Positions 52,161 to 61,404 of a stretch of DNA of 64,000 nucleotides are shown piece after piece. The translations under genes and the position numbers were made by a program. The stretch is from positions 1,302,001 through 1,366,000 of the forward strand of contig BLAA01000001.1 in NCBI GenBank assembly GCA_017312345.1. Direction: 5' to 3'. The notes beneath the pieces were generated by a model. It saw only the letters and a program-made list of their open reading frames with translations, searched no databases and was not told where the DNA came from. This stretch comes from Candidatus Denitrolinea symbiosum. GTDB lineage: Bacteria > Chloroflexota > Anaerolineae > Anaerolineales > Villigracilaceae. Positions within the stretch are counted from its first letter, which is position 1. Each line of letters starts with the position of its first letter.

Positions 52161-54631
52161 TGCATCCCAAAAACAAATACATGTGCTTGACCTGTGGCTA
52201 TGAGTTCGCTTCCACTCCCAATGATTGCCCACTGTGCAATGGCAAGTGGCAGGGTTGGGAACTGCTCTTCGCACCCTTGAAACTTGATGACCTGCGCGCC
52301 CAGGTGATGGGCTGGCTGGGACAACTTCCCAGTCCAGCGGTCATTGAGTGGATTGCCTCGCCGATGGGACTGCGCGTGCGGCTTTATCTTCCACCGCACG
52401 TTGCCGAAGGAGTGGTGAAGGCCTGGGCCGCCATGACCGGCCAACACAGCCGCTGGCGTGCGATCGAAGAAGTGGATGTGCGCGCTTCCGGTTTCTCCGT
52501 GTTTTCCTCCAATCGCCTGCCTTCGGTACTTGCTTCCGCCAAAGACAGCGATCCGTTGCTTGCCATCGCCAGCAAGTTGATCAGCGCGGCGCGCCATGGA
52601 AAAGAAACCAGTCTGAAATTATGGGTCTTGGGACGCGAGGAGCGCTTGCAGGAACGCCTGCGCAAGTTATCGGCCTATGCCTATGGCACCGAAGGCGGGG
52701 TGGAAAACGAAACGCCCAATCCGTGGGGTAGGGAACTCGTTTTCCTGCGTGCGTTGCTATTCATCAGCCTGCTGGTGGCTGGAGTGAGCGGCGGTTTGTG
52801 GAGCGCGGGTTGGTTGGCGCCGCTCTTTGGTGTGATTGGCCTGATTGCCGGAGGTGTACTTTTTGTTACATCTGCCTTTGGTTTGCGCGACTGGCTGGAC
52901 TGGCGCTCGATCCCGAAAGAGATTCTGGAAAGGAGGATTCAAGAGCCGCTTTTCCGCGTAGCGTTGAGTCTGTCTTCGCCCATTGACCTGCCCTTGTTGG
53001 ATGGACGGCAATATCAGTTTGAACTTCCGAGCCTCTGGCCGGAGATCCGCGAATATGGTTTCCCGCTGCCTGTCGGGGAACTGGCCGGCCTGATCGCCCC
53101 GCTCCAATTGGGCGAGGGATCTGGATTGTTGGACCGAGCCGTTTGGCAGGATGTGCCCGCGCCCCCGCCCTCCCAACCATTGCTCGAAGCAGGCTTCAAG
53201 ATCGGGAAGAGCGTTGCTACTGGCGAAATGATCGGTGTTGATCCGGATGGACATGGAATGGCAACGGGCGGCAGTCGCTCGGGTAAATCCTCCTTTGTCT
53301 TCGCCATGCTCCAGCAACTGCTGGCGCGCGGCGAAAACGCCCCCGGCATTTTCCTGGTTGATCCGCATGTCTCGTTGGCAGACGCCTTCCTGGACGCGGT
53401 TGCTCAGTTGCCGGATGAACAACGTCAGATCGCCATCAAGAGACTCCGTATCGTCACCCCCGATCAACCGCAGGTCATCCCACTCAACCTGCTGGCCGTC
53501 CCGGACTTCACTTGGGCTGGCAACGCCATCGTCCAGATCGGGCGGCGTATCTGGGATGACTACTGGGGGCCGCGCATGCAGGCTGCTTTGCTCGGTCTCT
53601 TCCGCCTGGCGCACGTTTGGAACCAACATCATCCCAAGGATGGATTGGGACTCCTGCACGTGGTCTTCATGGCCTTTAACAAGGAATGGCGGCACAAGGC
53701 AATGGCCCTGCTCCCGCCCGGAGACCGCATGGGCGCGCTGGCGTTGGATGCCCTGCTCGGCCAGACCGGCGAGGATGAACGCAAGAATCAAAGCTGGATC
53801 ACCGAAGTGATCAGCCCGGTGCTCTCGAAGGTGATGGCGCTGGAACTTTCCCCCTGGTTGTTCTCCGCCATGCACCAGGACCGCTTCGTGGATATGACGA
53901 AGTGGGTGGATGAACGCGCCTGGATCTTCCTGCGCCTGCCTTCCGGCGAGATGGGGCGCGAGGGTGCGCGCCTCACCGCCTCAGTCTTGTACAACGTCTT
54001 CGATGCCGCCTATCGCAAGGCTACATTGGATTCGCCCGTTCCCTTCTATTTCATTGTGGATGAAGCCCAGGAGATTGGCTCGGGCATGCGGCTGGAAGCG
54101 ATGTTGTCCGAGGGCGCCAAGTTCGGGGCGCGCATGTTCGTGCTGGCGCAGTCTTTGTCTCTGATGCGCAAGGTGGAAGGCATGGAGCCGGTGGTGCAGG
54201 CTCTGCTCGCCAACACTTCCACCCAGATGTTCTTCTCCCCGGACCCGGAAGACGCCGATCTGATCCGCGCCGCCTTGAACTCCAGCCTGCGCTACGGGAA
54301 CATGACCCTCGACCTGCCCTCCCTGCAGTGCTGGCTGCGTGCGCGTTTGCATGGGCAGTGGCAACCGCCGACCTTGGCGCAGATCCAACCGTTGCCGCGC
54401 GCCGATTCTGGCAGAGTAAACGCACTCATGCAGGAAGTCTTTGCCGCCCATGCGGATGAGTATCTTCCGTTGGATGGCTGGCAGGAACGTGCAGCGCATT
54501 CGTTGAGGGGTATGTTGCCTCCTTCCGTGGCGAACCTCCTCGATGAACTCCTGGCGGCGCGCATCGCGCGTAAGGAGGTAGGCGTGACCCAGCCTGCTCC
54601 GGCAGAGGATCCCCTCAAATTAGGATTTTGA
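52157..54631 (+). CDS. VirD4/HerA-like coupling ATPase with zinc ribbon
   Basis: This 824-residue protein has an N-terminal zinc ribbon (CLTCGYEF ... CPLCNGK), two transmembrane segments near 195-240, Walker A GGSRSGKSS near 370 and Walker B YFIVDEAQE near 630. The membrane anchor plus TraG-like motor matches a coupling protein that brings DNA to the secretion channel. A relaxase was not found in the window. Confidence 0.75.
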   Translation: MMHPKNKYMCLTCGYEFASTPNDCPLCNGKWQGWELLFAPLKLDDLRAQVMGWLGQLPSPAVIEWIASPMGLRVRLYLPPHVAEGVVKAWAAMTGQHSRWRAIEEVDVRASGFSVFSSNRLPSVLASAKDSDPLLAIASKLISAARHGKETSLKLWVLGREERLQERLRKLSAYAYGTEGGVENETPNPWGRELVFLRALLFISLLVAGVSGGLWSAGWLAPLFGVIGLIAGGVLFVTSAFGLRDWLDWRSIPKEILERRIQEPLFRVALSLSSPIDLPLLDGRQYQFELPSLWPEIREYGFPLPVGELAGLIAPLQLGEGSGLLDRAVWQDVPAPPPSQPLLEAGFKIGKSVATGEMIGVDPDGHGMATGGSRSGKSSFVFAMLQQLLARGENAPGIFLVDPHVSLADAFLDAVAQLPDEQRQIAIKRLRIVTPDQPQVIPLNLLAVPDFTWAGNAIVQIGRRIWDDYWGPRMQAALLGLFRLAHVWNQHHPKDGLGLLHVVFMAFNKEWRHKAMALLPPGDRMGALALDALLGQTGEDERKNQSWITEVISPVLSKVMALELSPWLFSAMHQDRFVDMTKWVDERAWIFLRLPSGEMGREGARLTASVLYNVFDAAYRKATLDSPVPFYFIVDEAQEIGSGMRLEAMLSEGAKFGARMFVLAQSLSLMRKVEGMEPVVQALLANTSTQMFFSPDPEDADLIRAALNSSLRYGNMTLDLPSLQCWLRARLHGQWQPPTLAQIQPLPRADSGRVNALMQEVFAAHADEYLPLDGWQERAAHSLRGMLPPSVANLLDELLAARIARKEVGVTQPAPAEDPLKLGF

Positions 54632-54632
54632 A

Positions 54633-54758
54633 ATGGCGCCTTGGCTTCGCTTTCTCTTTCTGTTCGGTTTTCTGCCCGCTGGCTTTGCAGTCCTAGGCGC
54701 AGGCGCCTTCCTGTTCTTTATCGCCTGGGTCTTTGCCCGGCACTTCCAGGATCGTTGA
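54633..54758 (+). CDS. 41-residue membrane protein
   Basis: One long hydrophobic helix: MAPWLRFLFLFGFLPAGFAV, then LGAGAFLFFIAWVF. The start is 1 nt after the previous stop, and its own stop overlaps the next ATG (TGATG). Its position inside the conjugation operon suggests a small channel component. Confidence 0.6.
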   Translation: MAPWLRFLFLFGFLPAGFAVLGAGAFLFFIAWVFARHFQDR

Positions 54759-55036
54759 TGTCCATCCCACAAATTGTGGCAGACCTCTGCGCCCGGGTGA
54801 ATGATCTGGAAGGAACTCGTAAAGAAAGGTTTCTGGATTGGTTGAACAAACACCACCGCGCCTCACAACCGCCCACCAGGGAGACTCTGCCAATCTTTCT
54901 GAACACCTGGCTGGGTAGTTTGAGTCCGCAAGGGTTGCAATGGGAAGTCCAGCTCTTGCTGGATGAGATTAACTGGTGGCGCAATTTGTCCGCGGCACGC
55001 CTGTGGCACATGCTGGAAGCGGAGCGCTCCATATGA
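54758..55036 (+). CDS. Small helical protein
   Basis: This 92-residue soluble, Trp-rich protein starts MSIPQIVADLCARVNDLEGT. The ATG overlaps the previous stop, and its stop overlaps the next ATG. No family recognised. Confidence 0.65.
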   Translation: MSIPQIVADLCARVNDLEGTRKERFLDWLNKHHRASQPPTRETLPIFLNTWLGSLSPQGLQWEVQLLLDEINWWRNLSAARLWHMLEAERSI

Positions 55037-55167
55037 ATTGGTTGGATGGTTTGGTGGAATGGCTGGCCGGGTTGTGCCTCTTGTCTGGCCTGTTGATACC
55101 CGCCGTTTTCTTTCTCATCTTTCATCTGGGAGTCCGCGACTTCCAGGATTACGAGCATAAATCATGA
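55033..55167 (+). CDS. 44-residue membrane protein
   Basis: A single membrane helix ([17 protein letters not shown]) in [13 protein letters not shown]...DYEHKS. It overlaps both neighbours by 4 bases (ATGA). Second micro-membrane protein of this operon. Confidence 0.6.
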   Translation: MNWLDGLVEWLAGLCLLSGLLIPAVFFLIFHLGVRDFQDYEHKS

Positions 55168-56774
55168 TCTCACGATTGAAATTTCCCTTGTTTGCCTCTT
55201 TGCTCTTGTTACTCCTGCTCCTGACCAGCAACCTCGTTTCGGCGCGGCCACTCAGCGCAATTTCGTTGTTGGAAGGCCGCACCTATGACCAGGCGCATGA
55301 CACTGGTTACATTGATTGGAGCGGGACAGTGCAATATATCGACCTCCTGCACAAGGATGGTACTTCCCTTCCACCCGACGAGGGCGGCACGTACTGCGGC
55401 GCCGGTTGCCGCGAAGAGGTTACCCGCATTTCCAATGGAGGGGAAGTGAGCGGTTCCTTCGACCGCAACACAACCTACTTCGAGGTGATGGTCGCCTTCT
55501 CGCATGACTTCAATGTGGGAGATGCCGTGCTGTCCGCTTGTTCTGCTACGATGACCTACACCCTGTATGCCGGGCCGGGCTTCAGCCTGCCGGGGTTTGT
55601 GTCCATGCCGCTGAGCGTACCGGCCGGCTGCCGCACCTGGACACTCACCGCTTATGGCGGGTATGTGGATTTCCGATCGGTGGATGTCTATTACGTAGCC
55701 GCCCCGCCGACTGCAACGCCTACCCTTACGTTGACGCCGACCTTTACCGCGGTATTCACCTCAACCCCTACACCTACCTCCACCCCAACGCGGACCGCCG
55801 TTCCCAGCGCAACATACACGGCAACCTCAACCGCCACCTGGACGCCGACATCCACCGCGACGAACACCGCAACGTATACTCCCTCTCCAACTGTCACTTA
55901 TACGGCTACTGCCACGTTTACCTTCACCCCAACGAACACAGCCACCGCAACGGCGACTCAGACGGCAACGCCCTCTCGAACGCCAACTTCCACGGCTACG
56001 TGGACGTTCACTCCTTCTCCAACGAATACTGCCACACGCACGCCGCTCCCACCTTCTACTCAATCAACCACATTCACTGCCACATCCACTTTTACATCGA
56101 CCCCTTCTCGAACGCCGACGTTTACCCCAAGCAATACGGCCTCACCAACAGCGTTTCCACTGCCTCCGGCCGTTTCCCTGACAGAGCATTGGTGGATCTG
56201 GGAGTCTGGCATTTTGAACATCACCCCGAAAACCTACCCCATCGCCAGCGTGAAGCTGACAATTAGCGATCCGCAAGACCGCTGGCCGGCAGTGACGCTG
56301 GAGTTCGATCCGCGTAAACAATCCGAACTGGTGGTTTGGGACCGGCGTTTTGCGGATGGCACACTGGCACCGAGTGGAGAGTATCCTGTGCAGGTACGCG
56401 TCTGCGATGATCACAACCTATGTGCTAACACCACTGGGAGGATCTCAATCCCGGATGGGGTCTGGCCGACCATAACCCCGACATTCACGCCAATAACTAC
56501 CTCTATGACATTGCCTTCTGCCACTCCAACGAGCACCAAGATGCATGCTTCTCCCACGCCGTCACTGGTGGTCCCCTCTCCTACGCCAATTACACCGACC
56601 CCACATCCAATCCCGTGGCCGCTCTGGCAAATGCTTGGCTTGGTGGGGCTGATGATCGTGATCGCCTCCGCCAGTGTGGTGGATCCGCGTCCGAAGGCTT
56701 TGCGCCGGCTGGGTGAGGTGATGGAACAAATATCCAACCGCAATCAGCTCGACTCATCCCGAGATGAAAACTAA
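55164..56774 (+). CDS. Secreted Thr/Ser/Pro-rich surface protein with C-terminal anchor
   Basis: This 536-residue protein has a signal peptide ([18 protein letters not shown]), a folded N-terminal domain with Cys pairs, and about 160 residues of degenerate TATxTxTPT repeats (about 55725-56170). A beta domain follows ([19 protein letters not shown]), then another TPT stretch and a C-terminal transmembrane helix. Such a stalk-like protein fits an adhesin or pilus-tip role of the secretion machine. Confidence 0.75.
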   Translation: MISRLKFPLFASLLLLLLLLTSNLVSARPLSAISLLEGRTYDQAHDTGYIDWSGTVQYIDLLHKDGTSLPPDEGGTYCGAGCREEVTRISNGGEVSGSFDRNTTYFEVMVAFSHDFNVGDAVLSACSATMTYTLYAGPGFSLPGFVSMPLSVPAGCRTWTLTAYGGYVDFRSVDVYYVAAPPTATPTLTLTPTFTAVFTSTPTPTSTPTRTAVPSATYTATSTATWTPTSTATNTATYTPSPTVTYTATATFTFTPTNTATATATQTATPSRTPTSTATWTFTPSPTNTATRTPLPPSTQSTTFTATSTFTSTPSRTPTFTPSNTASPTAFPLPPAVSLTEHWWIWESGILNITPKTYPIASVKLTISDPQDRWPAVTLEFDPRKQSELVVWDRRFADGTLAPSGEYPVQVRVCDDHNLCANTTGRISIPDGVWPTITPTFTPITTSMTLPSATPTSTKMHASPTPSLVVPSPTPITPTPHPIPWPLWQMLGLVGLMIVIASASVVDPRPKALRRLGEVMEQISNRNQLDSSRDEN

Positions 56775-56799
56775 CTTCAAATTGAAAGGAAACAAATAA

Positions 56800-57348
56800 A
56801 TGGAACTTCTTCTTGCTTTGGCCGTGATCACCGCGGTGATCATCTTTGGCGCTTTGATCAGTCTCGGAAACGAACGACAGCGCAAGGCGATTGATGAATT
56901 GCGCGAACAGGTGGTCTTGTGGGCCATTCACGATTTGCGCATTAAGCGAGAACATCTGGCGCGTGATGTGCGTGTGGATGATCCCTTGGGCTGGCTGAGC
57001 CGTATGACCGAGAAAATACTTGGGCCAGTGGTGAATTTAAAGGTGGTGGAGTTCTTTCAGGATCCTCCGGTAGTGGTTTGTTCAAATGAAAATGAGAATC
57101 ATCGAATCATTTTCTCTACCCTTTCTCCCGATGAAGTGAACGGTCTAAGAAATGCAAGGAAAAACAGGCTTACCAATCCCTTAATGAGTAATCCGCTATT
57201 ATCCATGCCCAGAAAGGTAGTTGCATATCAACTATCAACATTAAATTGTGGTTTTCTTTTTGACGCGGAATTCGAACTTGCCTGGAAAGGGATTACCGGA
57301 CACAGTGCAGAGAATTCTGAACGGTTGTGGATGTATCTAACACGTTGA
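56800..57348 (+). CDS. Membrane-anchored unknown protein
   Basis: This 182-residue protein has one N-terminal membrane helix (LLLALAVITAVIIFGALISL) and a soluble remainder with coiled-coil potential (ERQRKAIDELREQVVLWAIH). AAAGGA precedes the ATG. Last gene of the + strand operon. No family recognised. Confidence 0.65.
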   Translation: MELLLALAVITAVIIFGALISLGNERQRKAIDELREQVVLWAIHDLRIKREHLARDVRVDDPLGWLSRMTEKILGPVVNLKVVEFFQDPPVVVCSNENENHRIIFSTLSPDEVNGLRNARKNRLTNPLMSNPLLSMPRKVVAYQLSTLNCGFLFDAEFELAWKGITGHSAENSERLWMYLTR

Positions 57349-57372
57349 TCAGAAATTCGGTTTTTTAAATGG

Positions 57373-57407
57373 CAGAAGTCGGAAGCCTGGTGCGCTCCCG
57401 ACTTCTG
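57373..57407. terminator. Bidirectional hairpin between convergent operons
   Basis: Ten-bp arms CAGAAGTCGG (57373-57382) and CCGACTTCTG (57398-57407) lie between the + strand operon end and the convergent rhodanese gene. T-runs are weak on both sides. Confidence 0.5.
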
Positions 57408-57424
57408 TTCTGCATCTGGATTTG

Positions 57425-57853
57425 TTATGGCTTGCCATCCAACGAGAGTCCAGCCTCCTCCCATGCGGTGGTTCCGCCATCCAGCATCCACAGATTGGTG
57501 TAGCCCTCAGAAATCAAGGTGGCGACTGCCTTTTTTGCCATACCAGACGTAAGGCAATAGACCAGAATTTGCGCGCCTTTCTCAGGGGGAAGTTGATCCA
57601 GATTTTCCCCGATCCGATCATATGCCAGGCGCAGATCCGTTTGCGGGATGTCGCCCTGCCACGGGGTGTGGACATTGATCATCGTGAAATCTTTATCTTC
57701 CAGCATGGTCTGTAATTCCTGGGCAGATACAACGCGGTAACTGCCGCCGTCCACGCTTACTTCCTGCCCGACCTTTGGCGAACCCTGACACGCGCCAAGC
57801 ACGAGCGACATGGCGACAGCAAACGTCAGGAAGAATTTCTTTCGTGCAAACAT
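57425..57853 (-). CDS. Rhodanese-domain lipoprotein
   Basis: This 142-residue protein has a lipoprotein signal (MSLVLGAC) and a rhodanese fold with catalytic Cys in ILVYCLTSGMAKKAV. The second motif, LWMLDGGTTAWEEAGL, is typical of single-domain sulfurtransferases. ATG 57853 has AGGAG 6 nt upstream. It is anchored outside the cytoplasmic membrane. Confidence 0.85.
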   Translation of the reverse strand: MFARKKFFLTFAVAMSLVLGACQGSPKVGQEVSVDGGSYRVVSAQELQTMLEDKDFTMINVHTPWQGDIPQTDLRLAYDRIGENLDQLPPEKGAQILVYCLTSGMAKKAVATLISEGYTNLWMLDGGTTAWEEAGLSLDGKP

Positions 57854-57879
57854 ATTAACTCCTTCATATTTCAAAAGCC

Positions 57880-58350
57880 TTATGGCTCAACGGGATAACC
57901 CGCGTCCACCCAGACATTGAATCCGCCGAGCAGAGGGGTCACGTTTTGAAATCCGTTTTCCAGCAGAATGGACGCCGCACGGGCGCTCGATTCTTCGCTG
58001 GGTCAGGTGCAATACGTGATGATCCACTGATTCGGATCGAGTTCGGCGAGCCGCGATTCGAGGTCGGCGAGTGGGATGGATAACGAGCCAGGGATGTGGC
58101 TCATGGTAAAAACGTCGGCGCCGCGCACATCCACAAATACGGCTGTTCCCGCATCGAGCGCGGCTTTTGCGTCCTCCAACGATACGCGCGGGATTTCGGG
58201 ATAGGTTTCCTCATCGTGCGCGCTCGAAGCGGGGGAGGCGGGCTGACCAGCCCCGTTTTGTGTTATCAGCAAGACCGCCGCAAGAAGCAGGAGCAATCCG
58301 CCAGCGATCAGAAATAGAATCGGGAACTTTTGTGGTTTTCGTTTTTTCAT
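57880..58350 (-). CDS. Membrane-anchored rhodanese, candidate selenoprotein (in-frame TGA)
   Basis: An N-terminal membrane helix (FLIAGGLLLLLAAVLLIT) is followed by a rhodanese domain: VFVDVRGADVF and then WIITYCT-TGA-PSEESSARAASI. The frame continues normally for 40 more codons (LLGGFNVWVDAGYPVEP) to TAA at 57880. The TGA (58003-58005, residue 116) falls on the second Cys of the common YC(T/S)CP motif. A hairpin directly after the TGA could be a selenocysteine insertion signal. If it is not a selenoprotein, it is a pseudogene truncated at residue 115. ATG 58350 has GGAG 6 nt upstream. Confidence 0.6.
57960..58001 (-). promoter_or_regulatory. Candidate bacterial SECIS hairpin
   Basis: On the - strand the bases just after TGA can fold. 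Outer arms CCAGC and GCTGG enclose inner AGAAT and AUUCU, with a GA bulge on the 5' side. A GCGCC/GGCGU top stem carries a small loop (CGUGC) that has G at its second position. The loop lies about 21 nt after TGA, within the range expected for bacterial SECIS elements. Confidence 0.5.
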
Positions 58351-58451
58351 GATTAACTCCAAACAAAAGGAAAATATAAGCGCCCCGCGATCTCCGCAAA
58401 AGCGGCAATAGCGGGTTCGCGCCGCTCAACCTAGCGCAAAGTTTAATTGAT

Positions 58452-58745
58452 TTAGAACAGGATTGGGGGATGAGAAATTCGTGTGGCTCGTTCGAGCGGA
58501 ATCCGTGTCGGGAGGTGAATCACGCCTGGCGATTTGCCATCCGCTATCGGGGTCGGGAAAGAGGCGGTCAACACACCAGACTGCAACTGGCACACCAGAC
58601 AGACGTCCACTCCCGAAGCGTCGCTCCCGCCTTCCGTCGCATCGACACAGTTGCAAAGGGGGATGGCAGACGCGGAGTGTGCCGCTAGACCGACCATCAG
58701 CAGGCACAAGGTTAGGGTCAGGATCAAACGCTGGGAGCTGTTCAT
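58452..58745 (-). CDS. Small secreted Cys-rich protein
   Basis: This 97-residue protein has a signal peptide (LTLCLLMVGLAAHSASA), a CNC and a CLVCQ motif, and a proline-rich C-terminus. The Cys pairs and the neighbouring PCuAC and Sco genes suggest metal binding, but the family is not recognised. Confidence 0.55.
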   Translation of the reverse strand: MNSSQRLILTLTLCLLMVGLAAHSASAIPLCNCVDATEGGSDASGVDVCLVCQLQSGVLTASFPTPIADGKSPGVIHLPTRIPLERATRISHPPILF

Positions 58746-58798
58746 GGTACGACAGGTTGATTATATCCGCGGGCGGCATCCCCCAATTAATAGTTGGA

Positions 58799-59233
58799 TT
58801 AGGGTTCCGTGACGGGAACTTCGATCACAACACCGCCCGCACTTTTGAAGTTCAAGGTTAGCGTGATCGTATCACCGACTTTCAAGTCGCGGATAAGACC
58901 GACGAACATCACGTGCAACCCGCCCGCTTTGAATTCGACTTTCCCGCTGGCGGGGATGTTCAGCGCCTCCTGCATCTGCATGGACATCACGCCGTTTCCG
59001 TCCATCATGCTCATGTGAACTTCAGCGGCCGCGGCAATGTCCGAATTGACACTCAACAGAGTGTCGTCGGACGCGGTTCCGTTTTCGATGATGAAGTACG
59101 CCGCACCGTTCTCGCCTGCGCTGGCGGGTCGCGCCCAGGCATCCCGAATCGTCAACTTGCCTGAGGAGGAACCACACGCGCTGGCAAACAATGTTGTCAG
59201 CAAAAGTACGATGATCAAGGCTTTGTTTTTCAC
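58799..59233 (-). CDS. PCu(A)C-type copper chaperone lipoprotein
   Basis: This 144-residue lipoprotein (LFASAC) belongs to the PCuAC family. Met/His copper ligands occur in EVHMSMMDGNGVMSMQM and LHVMFVGL, matching the H-M-x10-M-x21-H-x-M pattern. PCuAC delivers Cu(I) to cytochrome oxidase CuA or CuB sites outside the membrane. It is encoded next to Sco. Confidence 0.85.
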   Translation of the reverse strand: MKNKALIIVLLLTTLFASACGSSSGKLTIRDAWARPASAGENGAAYFIIENGTASDDTLLSVNSDIAAAAEVHMSMMDGNGVMSMQMQEALNIPASGKVEFKAGGLHVMFVGLIRDLKVGDTITLTLNFKSAGGVVIEVPVTEP

Positions 59234-59251
59234 GAACGTCTCCTTTTGAAT

Positions 59252-59869
59252 TTATTTCTTGTTCGATTGTTTCAAGAGTTGGATCAAGTCATCTGCCATA
59301 TCTGTTGCGCTTGTGCCATACGGAAAGGTCATGAGCAGATTCCCATCCTGGTCAATGACATACACACTTGCGGTGTGACTCACCAAATAGCCTGCCGCGC
59401 TGCCTGTATCCTGCTTTTCGACAAACACTCCCAATTCCTTCCAGATCGGTTCAAGGTCTGTCAGGCTCCCGCTCAGCCCGATGAATTCAGGGTTAAATCG
59501 CGCCGTATACTCCGCGACCTTGTCAGGCGTATCACGATCAGGGTCGGCCGTGATCATCACAAAGGCGATCTTCTGCGCGTCTTCACCCAAACGTTCATGC
59601 ACCTGTTTGAAAGTCGCCAATGTAACGGGACAGACATCGGGGCAACTGGTATATCCGAAGAAAAGCAATACGATTTTCCCTTTCGCATCGCTCAGGCGAA
59701 ACGACACATCGTTTGCAGTTTGAAGAGTAAAGTCCGTCACGGGGAGCGGCGGATCAATTACAGCGCCGTGGAAGGTGTGCGGTCTGCGGAATATGAACGA
59801 TGCGGCGAGCGCAATCCCAAGCACCGCAGTCGCCATAATCAGTGGGGTAAAAGAAATTTTCTTATTCAT
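59252..59869 (-). CDS. SCO1/SenC copper protein
   Basis: This 205-residue protein has an N-terminal membrane anchor, a thioredoxin-like fold with CPDVC (Cys76, Cys80) and a conserved His in LVSHTASVYV. Sco proteins hand copper to or reduce the CuA site of cytochrome oxidase. Its start overlaps the upstream gene by 4 bases (ATGA). Confidence 0.9.
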   Translation of the reverse strand: MNKKISFTPLIMATAVLGIALAASFIFRRPHTFHGAVIDPPLPVTDFTLQTANDVSFRLSDAKGKIVLLFFGYTSCPDVCPVTLATFKQVHERLGEDAQKIAFVMITADPDRDTPDKVAEYTARFNPEFIGLSGSLTDLEPIWKELGVFVEKQDTGSAAGYLVSHTASVYVIDQDGNLLMTFPYGTSATDMADDLIQLLKQSNKK

Positions 59870-60195
59870 TTATTCTCGCTTTTTTCAAAAAATTTTCGCA
59901 AGCCGAACGACCCAAGCCCGATGGCTGGCACGGAGAGCAGCCAAAAAAGTTTGTCGTGTCCCTGCCATGCCAGGATAACACCTGCCGTGAGAATGATCAA
60001 ACCTACCCCAACTATCAGGATTGCCAGTTTCCTGTCAACATGGGTTGAGCCAAAGCCAAATATGGCGATGGACGCAAGGGTAACTCCTGCGAGAATAACC
60101 GCCACGCTGTCCAATGTGTGCGGCAAAAAACCGGGGACAAGTACGAGTACGTACAGCCCCAAGCCTGCCAGTAATGTAAACCAATGCCATTTCAT
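59866..60195 (-). CDS. Small integral membrane protein
   Basis: This 109-residue protein has about four hydrophobic segments (WHWFTLLAGLGLYVLVLVPG, LAILIVGVGLIILTAGVIL). The last residues are charged. It is coupled to the Sco gene, so it may help copper insertion, but its family is unknown. Confidence 0.65.
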   Translation of the reverse strand: MKWHWFTLLAGLGLYVLVLVPGFLPHTLDSVAVILAGVTLASIAIFGFGSTHVDRKLAILIVGVGLIILTAGVILAWQGHDKLFWLLSVPAIGLGSFGLRKFFEKSENK

Positions 60196-60247
60196 AAGTC
60201 TCTTTATCCAATCAAATCCAAAGAATTCAAACTTTTTATAATCGTTG

Positions 60248-60601
60248 TTATCGAAACAACAAGCGTCCCCACATGATGATGGAGACTCCGATCAGTGCAA
60301 ACGCCGCGCCGATGATATCGAAGCGGTCGGGACGCCAGCCATCGAAGACCATGCCCCACAGAATCGAAAGAACGACAAAGATTCCGCCATACGCCGCATA
60401 CACACGACCGAAGGCTGATTCTGTTTGCAGGGTTGGAATCACCCCGTAGAGGATCAACACCGCGCCGCCAACGAGTCCAATCCACAGCGCTTTACTTTCC
60501 CGAAGCCACTGCCAGACGAGATATCCGCCCCCGATTTCGGCAAGACCAGCCAAAAGGAATAGAACGAGCGCTCTCAAAATCGCGCTAAAAGAAAGGTTCA
60601 T
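60248..60601 (-). CDS. YnfA/UPF0060 family membrane protein
   Basis: This 117-residue protein has four predicted helices and UPF0060 signatures: LFLLAGLAEIGGGYLVW, FGRVYAAYGGIFV and DIIGAAFALIGVSIIMW. The family resembles small multidrug-resistance-type exporters; its substrate here is unknown. Confidence 0.85.
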   Translation of the reverse strand: MNLSFSAILRALVLFLLAGLAEIGGGYLVWQWLRESKALWIGLVGGAVLILYGVIPTLQTESAFGRVYAAYGGIFVVLSILWGMVFDGWRPDRFDIIGAAFALIGVSIIMWGRLLFR

Positions 60602-61404
60602 AACCTTCTCCGTTCAAGACTGTAGCGCAAAACAGAATTTGCATTTGCCACCAGCGGAATGTAACGCAACAGATTGAACACGCCCAAGCGCGGCTCACGC
60701 TGGTCGAAGTAGCCCCACTTGTCCAGCAATCGCAATCCCCATGCTTCAAGCTGACGGGGATCATCCACCGCCCAATCGGCGCGGGTACCGGTTTCTTTTA
60801 AGAGCGTGCTGGTGCGTTTGTGGGTGTTCACCGTGAGCGACGAGTACGCCTCAAAGACCAGCTCCGCGCCTGGAAAACTCGCCGCCAGAGCCGTGATGAC
60901 CCCTTTTACTTCAGTCTCGGTAAAATAGGAGAACACACCCTCCGCCAGAAAGATGACCGGTTTGTTCATTTGCGCCACCACATCCAGCCACGTCAGGTCG
61001 AACATTGAATGGGCCAGGGTCTGGCAACGCTCGGCATCTTTCAAATAACCGCGCCGTAATTCAATGACTTCCGGCAAATCCAATCCCAGCCAGGTCATCT
61101 GGCCGTTGTCGAGGCGGTCGAAGCGCGTGTCCAGGCCACAACCGATATCCACCACTAAGCCGCCCGGGTTGCGATCCAAAAAAGAACGCGCAAAGCGATC
61201 GAATTGCCGGGCGCGCATGGCGACAAAGAACTGATCGTGGTTGCTCATTCCCATCAGCAGGTTGCGGTTGTCACCCAACGCATGGAACAATTCCACAGCC
61301 AGCGGGTCGTGCAAGATGGCATCCGGGCGCATGCTTTCAAGGGCGCGAACCGACAACGGCGCGAACAACGTACGGGCAACACCTTGTAGTTCGGGAAGGG
61401 TCAT
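60598..61404 (-). CDS. Class I SAM methyltransferase, LCM family
   Basis: This 268-residue protein resembles leucine carboxyl methyltransferase-type O-methyltransferases (polyketide-type), with SAM motif VVDIGCGLDTRFDRLD and AEGVFSYF. It overlaps the ICMT gene by 4 bases, so the two are probably co-translated. The substrate cannot be told. Confidence 0.8.
   Translation of the reverse strand: MTLPELQGVARTLFAPLSVRALESMRPDAILHDPLAVELFHALGDNRNLLMGMSNHDQFFVAMRARQFDRFARSFLDRNPGGLVVDIGCGLDTRFDRLDNGQMTWLGLDLPEVIELRRGYLKDAERCQTLAHSMFDLTWLDVVAQMNKPVIFLAEGVFSYFTETEVKGVITALAASFPGAELVFEAYSSLTVNTHKRTSTLLKETGTRADWAVDDPRQLEAWGLRLLDKWGYFDQREPRLGVFNLLRYIPLVANANSVLRYSLERRRL

Noticed and set aside
55725-56170. 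CRISPR or tandem-repeat array
   Set aside because: The repetition is degenerate Thr/Pro codons within a protein; there are no constant repeats with unique spacers. No CRISPR array was seen anywhere.
55538-56266. A 242-codon + strand frame rich in His and Tyr
   Set aside because: Frame-shifted reading of the Thr/Pro repeat DNA of the surface protein.
58003-58005. TGA read as tryptophan or glycine by an altered genetic code
   Set aside because: Many genes here end in TGA with tight ATGA overlaps, so TGA is a normal stop; only this one is a candidate for recoding.
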